Shown here in pieces: positions 14,526 to 14,637 of a stretch of 14,637 nucleotides of DNA. The stretch is from SIG622 sp045652245. Its GTDB lineage: Bacteria; Bacillota; Clostridia; Oscillospirales; CAG-382. The notes under the pieces were generated by a model. That model ran no database searches and was not told the origin of the DNA. It saw only the letters and a list, made by a program, of their open reading frames with translations. The DNA lies in assembly GCA_045652245.1 (NCBI GenBank), contig JAZRTY010000014.1, forward strand, positions 1 through 14,637, written 5' to 3'. Every line of letters begins with the position of its first letter. Position 1 is the stretch's first letter. A program made the position numbers and the translations under genes.

Positions 14526-14552
14526 GACAAATTGGCAGGTTAATGGTATGAT
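14524..14552 (+). promoter_or_regulatory. Sigma-A type promoter for the RAYT gene, -35 box in the REP tail
   Basis: TTGACA (14524-14529) and TATGAT (14547-14552) are 17 bases apart: a consensus -35 and a one-mismatch -10. The first two bases of the -35 are the end of palindrome 7's right arm. The implied transcript start, near 14559, leaves only a short leader before the ATG at 14570. Confidence 0.6.
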
Positions 14553-14569
14553 TTTCAAGGGTGAGAATT

Positions 14570-14637
14570 ATGCCGAGAGAGGCCCGAAGAAAAAGTGAAA
14601 GCGGAATATACCATATAATGCTCCGCGGAATTAATCA
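14570..14637 (+). CDS. REP-associated tyrosine transposase (RAYT, IS200/Y1-like), 5' end only
   Basis: Only 22 codons lie in the window. They read MPREARRK then SGIYHIMLRGIN, the typical opening of Y1/IS200-like REP-associated transposases in Firmicutes, where a small beta strand carries the YHxMLRG sequence. The catalytic HUH and Tyr residues would lie beyond the window edge and cannot be checked. AAGGGTGAG (14558-14566) serves as ribosome binding site for the ATG. These enzymes act on single-stranded hairpin DNA of REP type, which fits the seven palindromes upstream. Whether this copy is intact is unknown. Confidence 0.75.
   Translation, partial: MPREARRKSESGIYHIMLRGIN

Noticed and set aside
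1..14637. tRNA, rRNA or known riboswitch
   Set aside because: No cloverleaf, rRNA or riboswitch core sequence was recognised on either strand by reading.

Overview
The window looks like a low-GC Clostridia chromosome (gut Oscillospiraceae/Lachnospiraceae type). This is inferred from AT-rich codon use, strong AGGAGG ribosome binding sites and the protein families present; no rRNA or housekeeping gene fixes the taxon. Every supported gene is on the + strand. The region is an rhs polymorphic-toxin locus built from interchangeable parts.

Layout. (1) 129-470 encodes a small stand-alone HTH protein. (2) 543-2216 is a tight phage-type lysis cassette: an XhlA-like coiled-coil membrane protein, a Hol44-like holin and a zinc amidase endolysin. 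It is bracketed by two related hairpins at 475-508 and 2226-2259. (3) 2337-3497 encodes a DNRLRE-type protein whose start codon looks damaged. (4) 3522-9848 encodes a 2108-residue Rhs protein: DNRLRE region, YD repeats with a carbohydrate-binding-like insertion, Rhs core, Ala/Gly-rich segment, Hint autoprocessing domain and a C-terminal LHH-type HNH/EndoVII nuclease. A probable immunity gene follows at 9887-10573. (5) From 10574 on there are displaced rhs tips. Cassette 2 is a second copy of the Ala/Gly-Hint region joined to a different, AHH-like nuclease plus an immunity gene. Cassette 3 is a longer rhs 3' piece with an unrecognised toxin tip plus a membrane-anchored ankyrin protein. Two short rhs remnants follow. 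(6) The window ends inside the start of a REP-associated tyrosine transposase (RAYT, IS200-like) gene.

The most interesting structure is a set of seven short palindromes, all in the same orientation as the RAYT gene. They share an invariant loop, GGGACGGTTCT, while their stems differ and remain base-paired. They occur exactly at cassette joints: after each of the three immunity genes, directly before each displaced rhs piece, and directly before the RAYT gene. The last palindrome's flank also supplies the TTGACA of a good promoter for that gene. The sequence therefore reads as a REP-punctuated array of toxin-immunity cassettes beside its probable REP transposase. The near-identical Hint copies would let cassette 2's toxin replace the current tip by homologous recombination.

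Working model (inference): the Rhs protein has no visible signal peptide and lies downstream of a holin-endolysin cassette, so it may be released by lysis or a phage-derived route. The Hint domain frees the nuclease, the adjacent genes protect kin, and the downstream array stores alternative toxins and their immunities.
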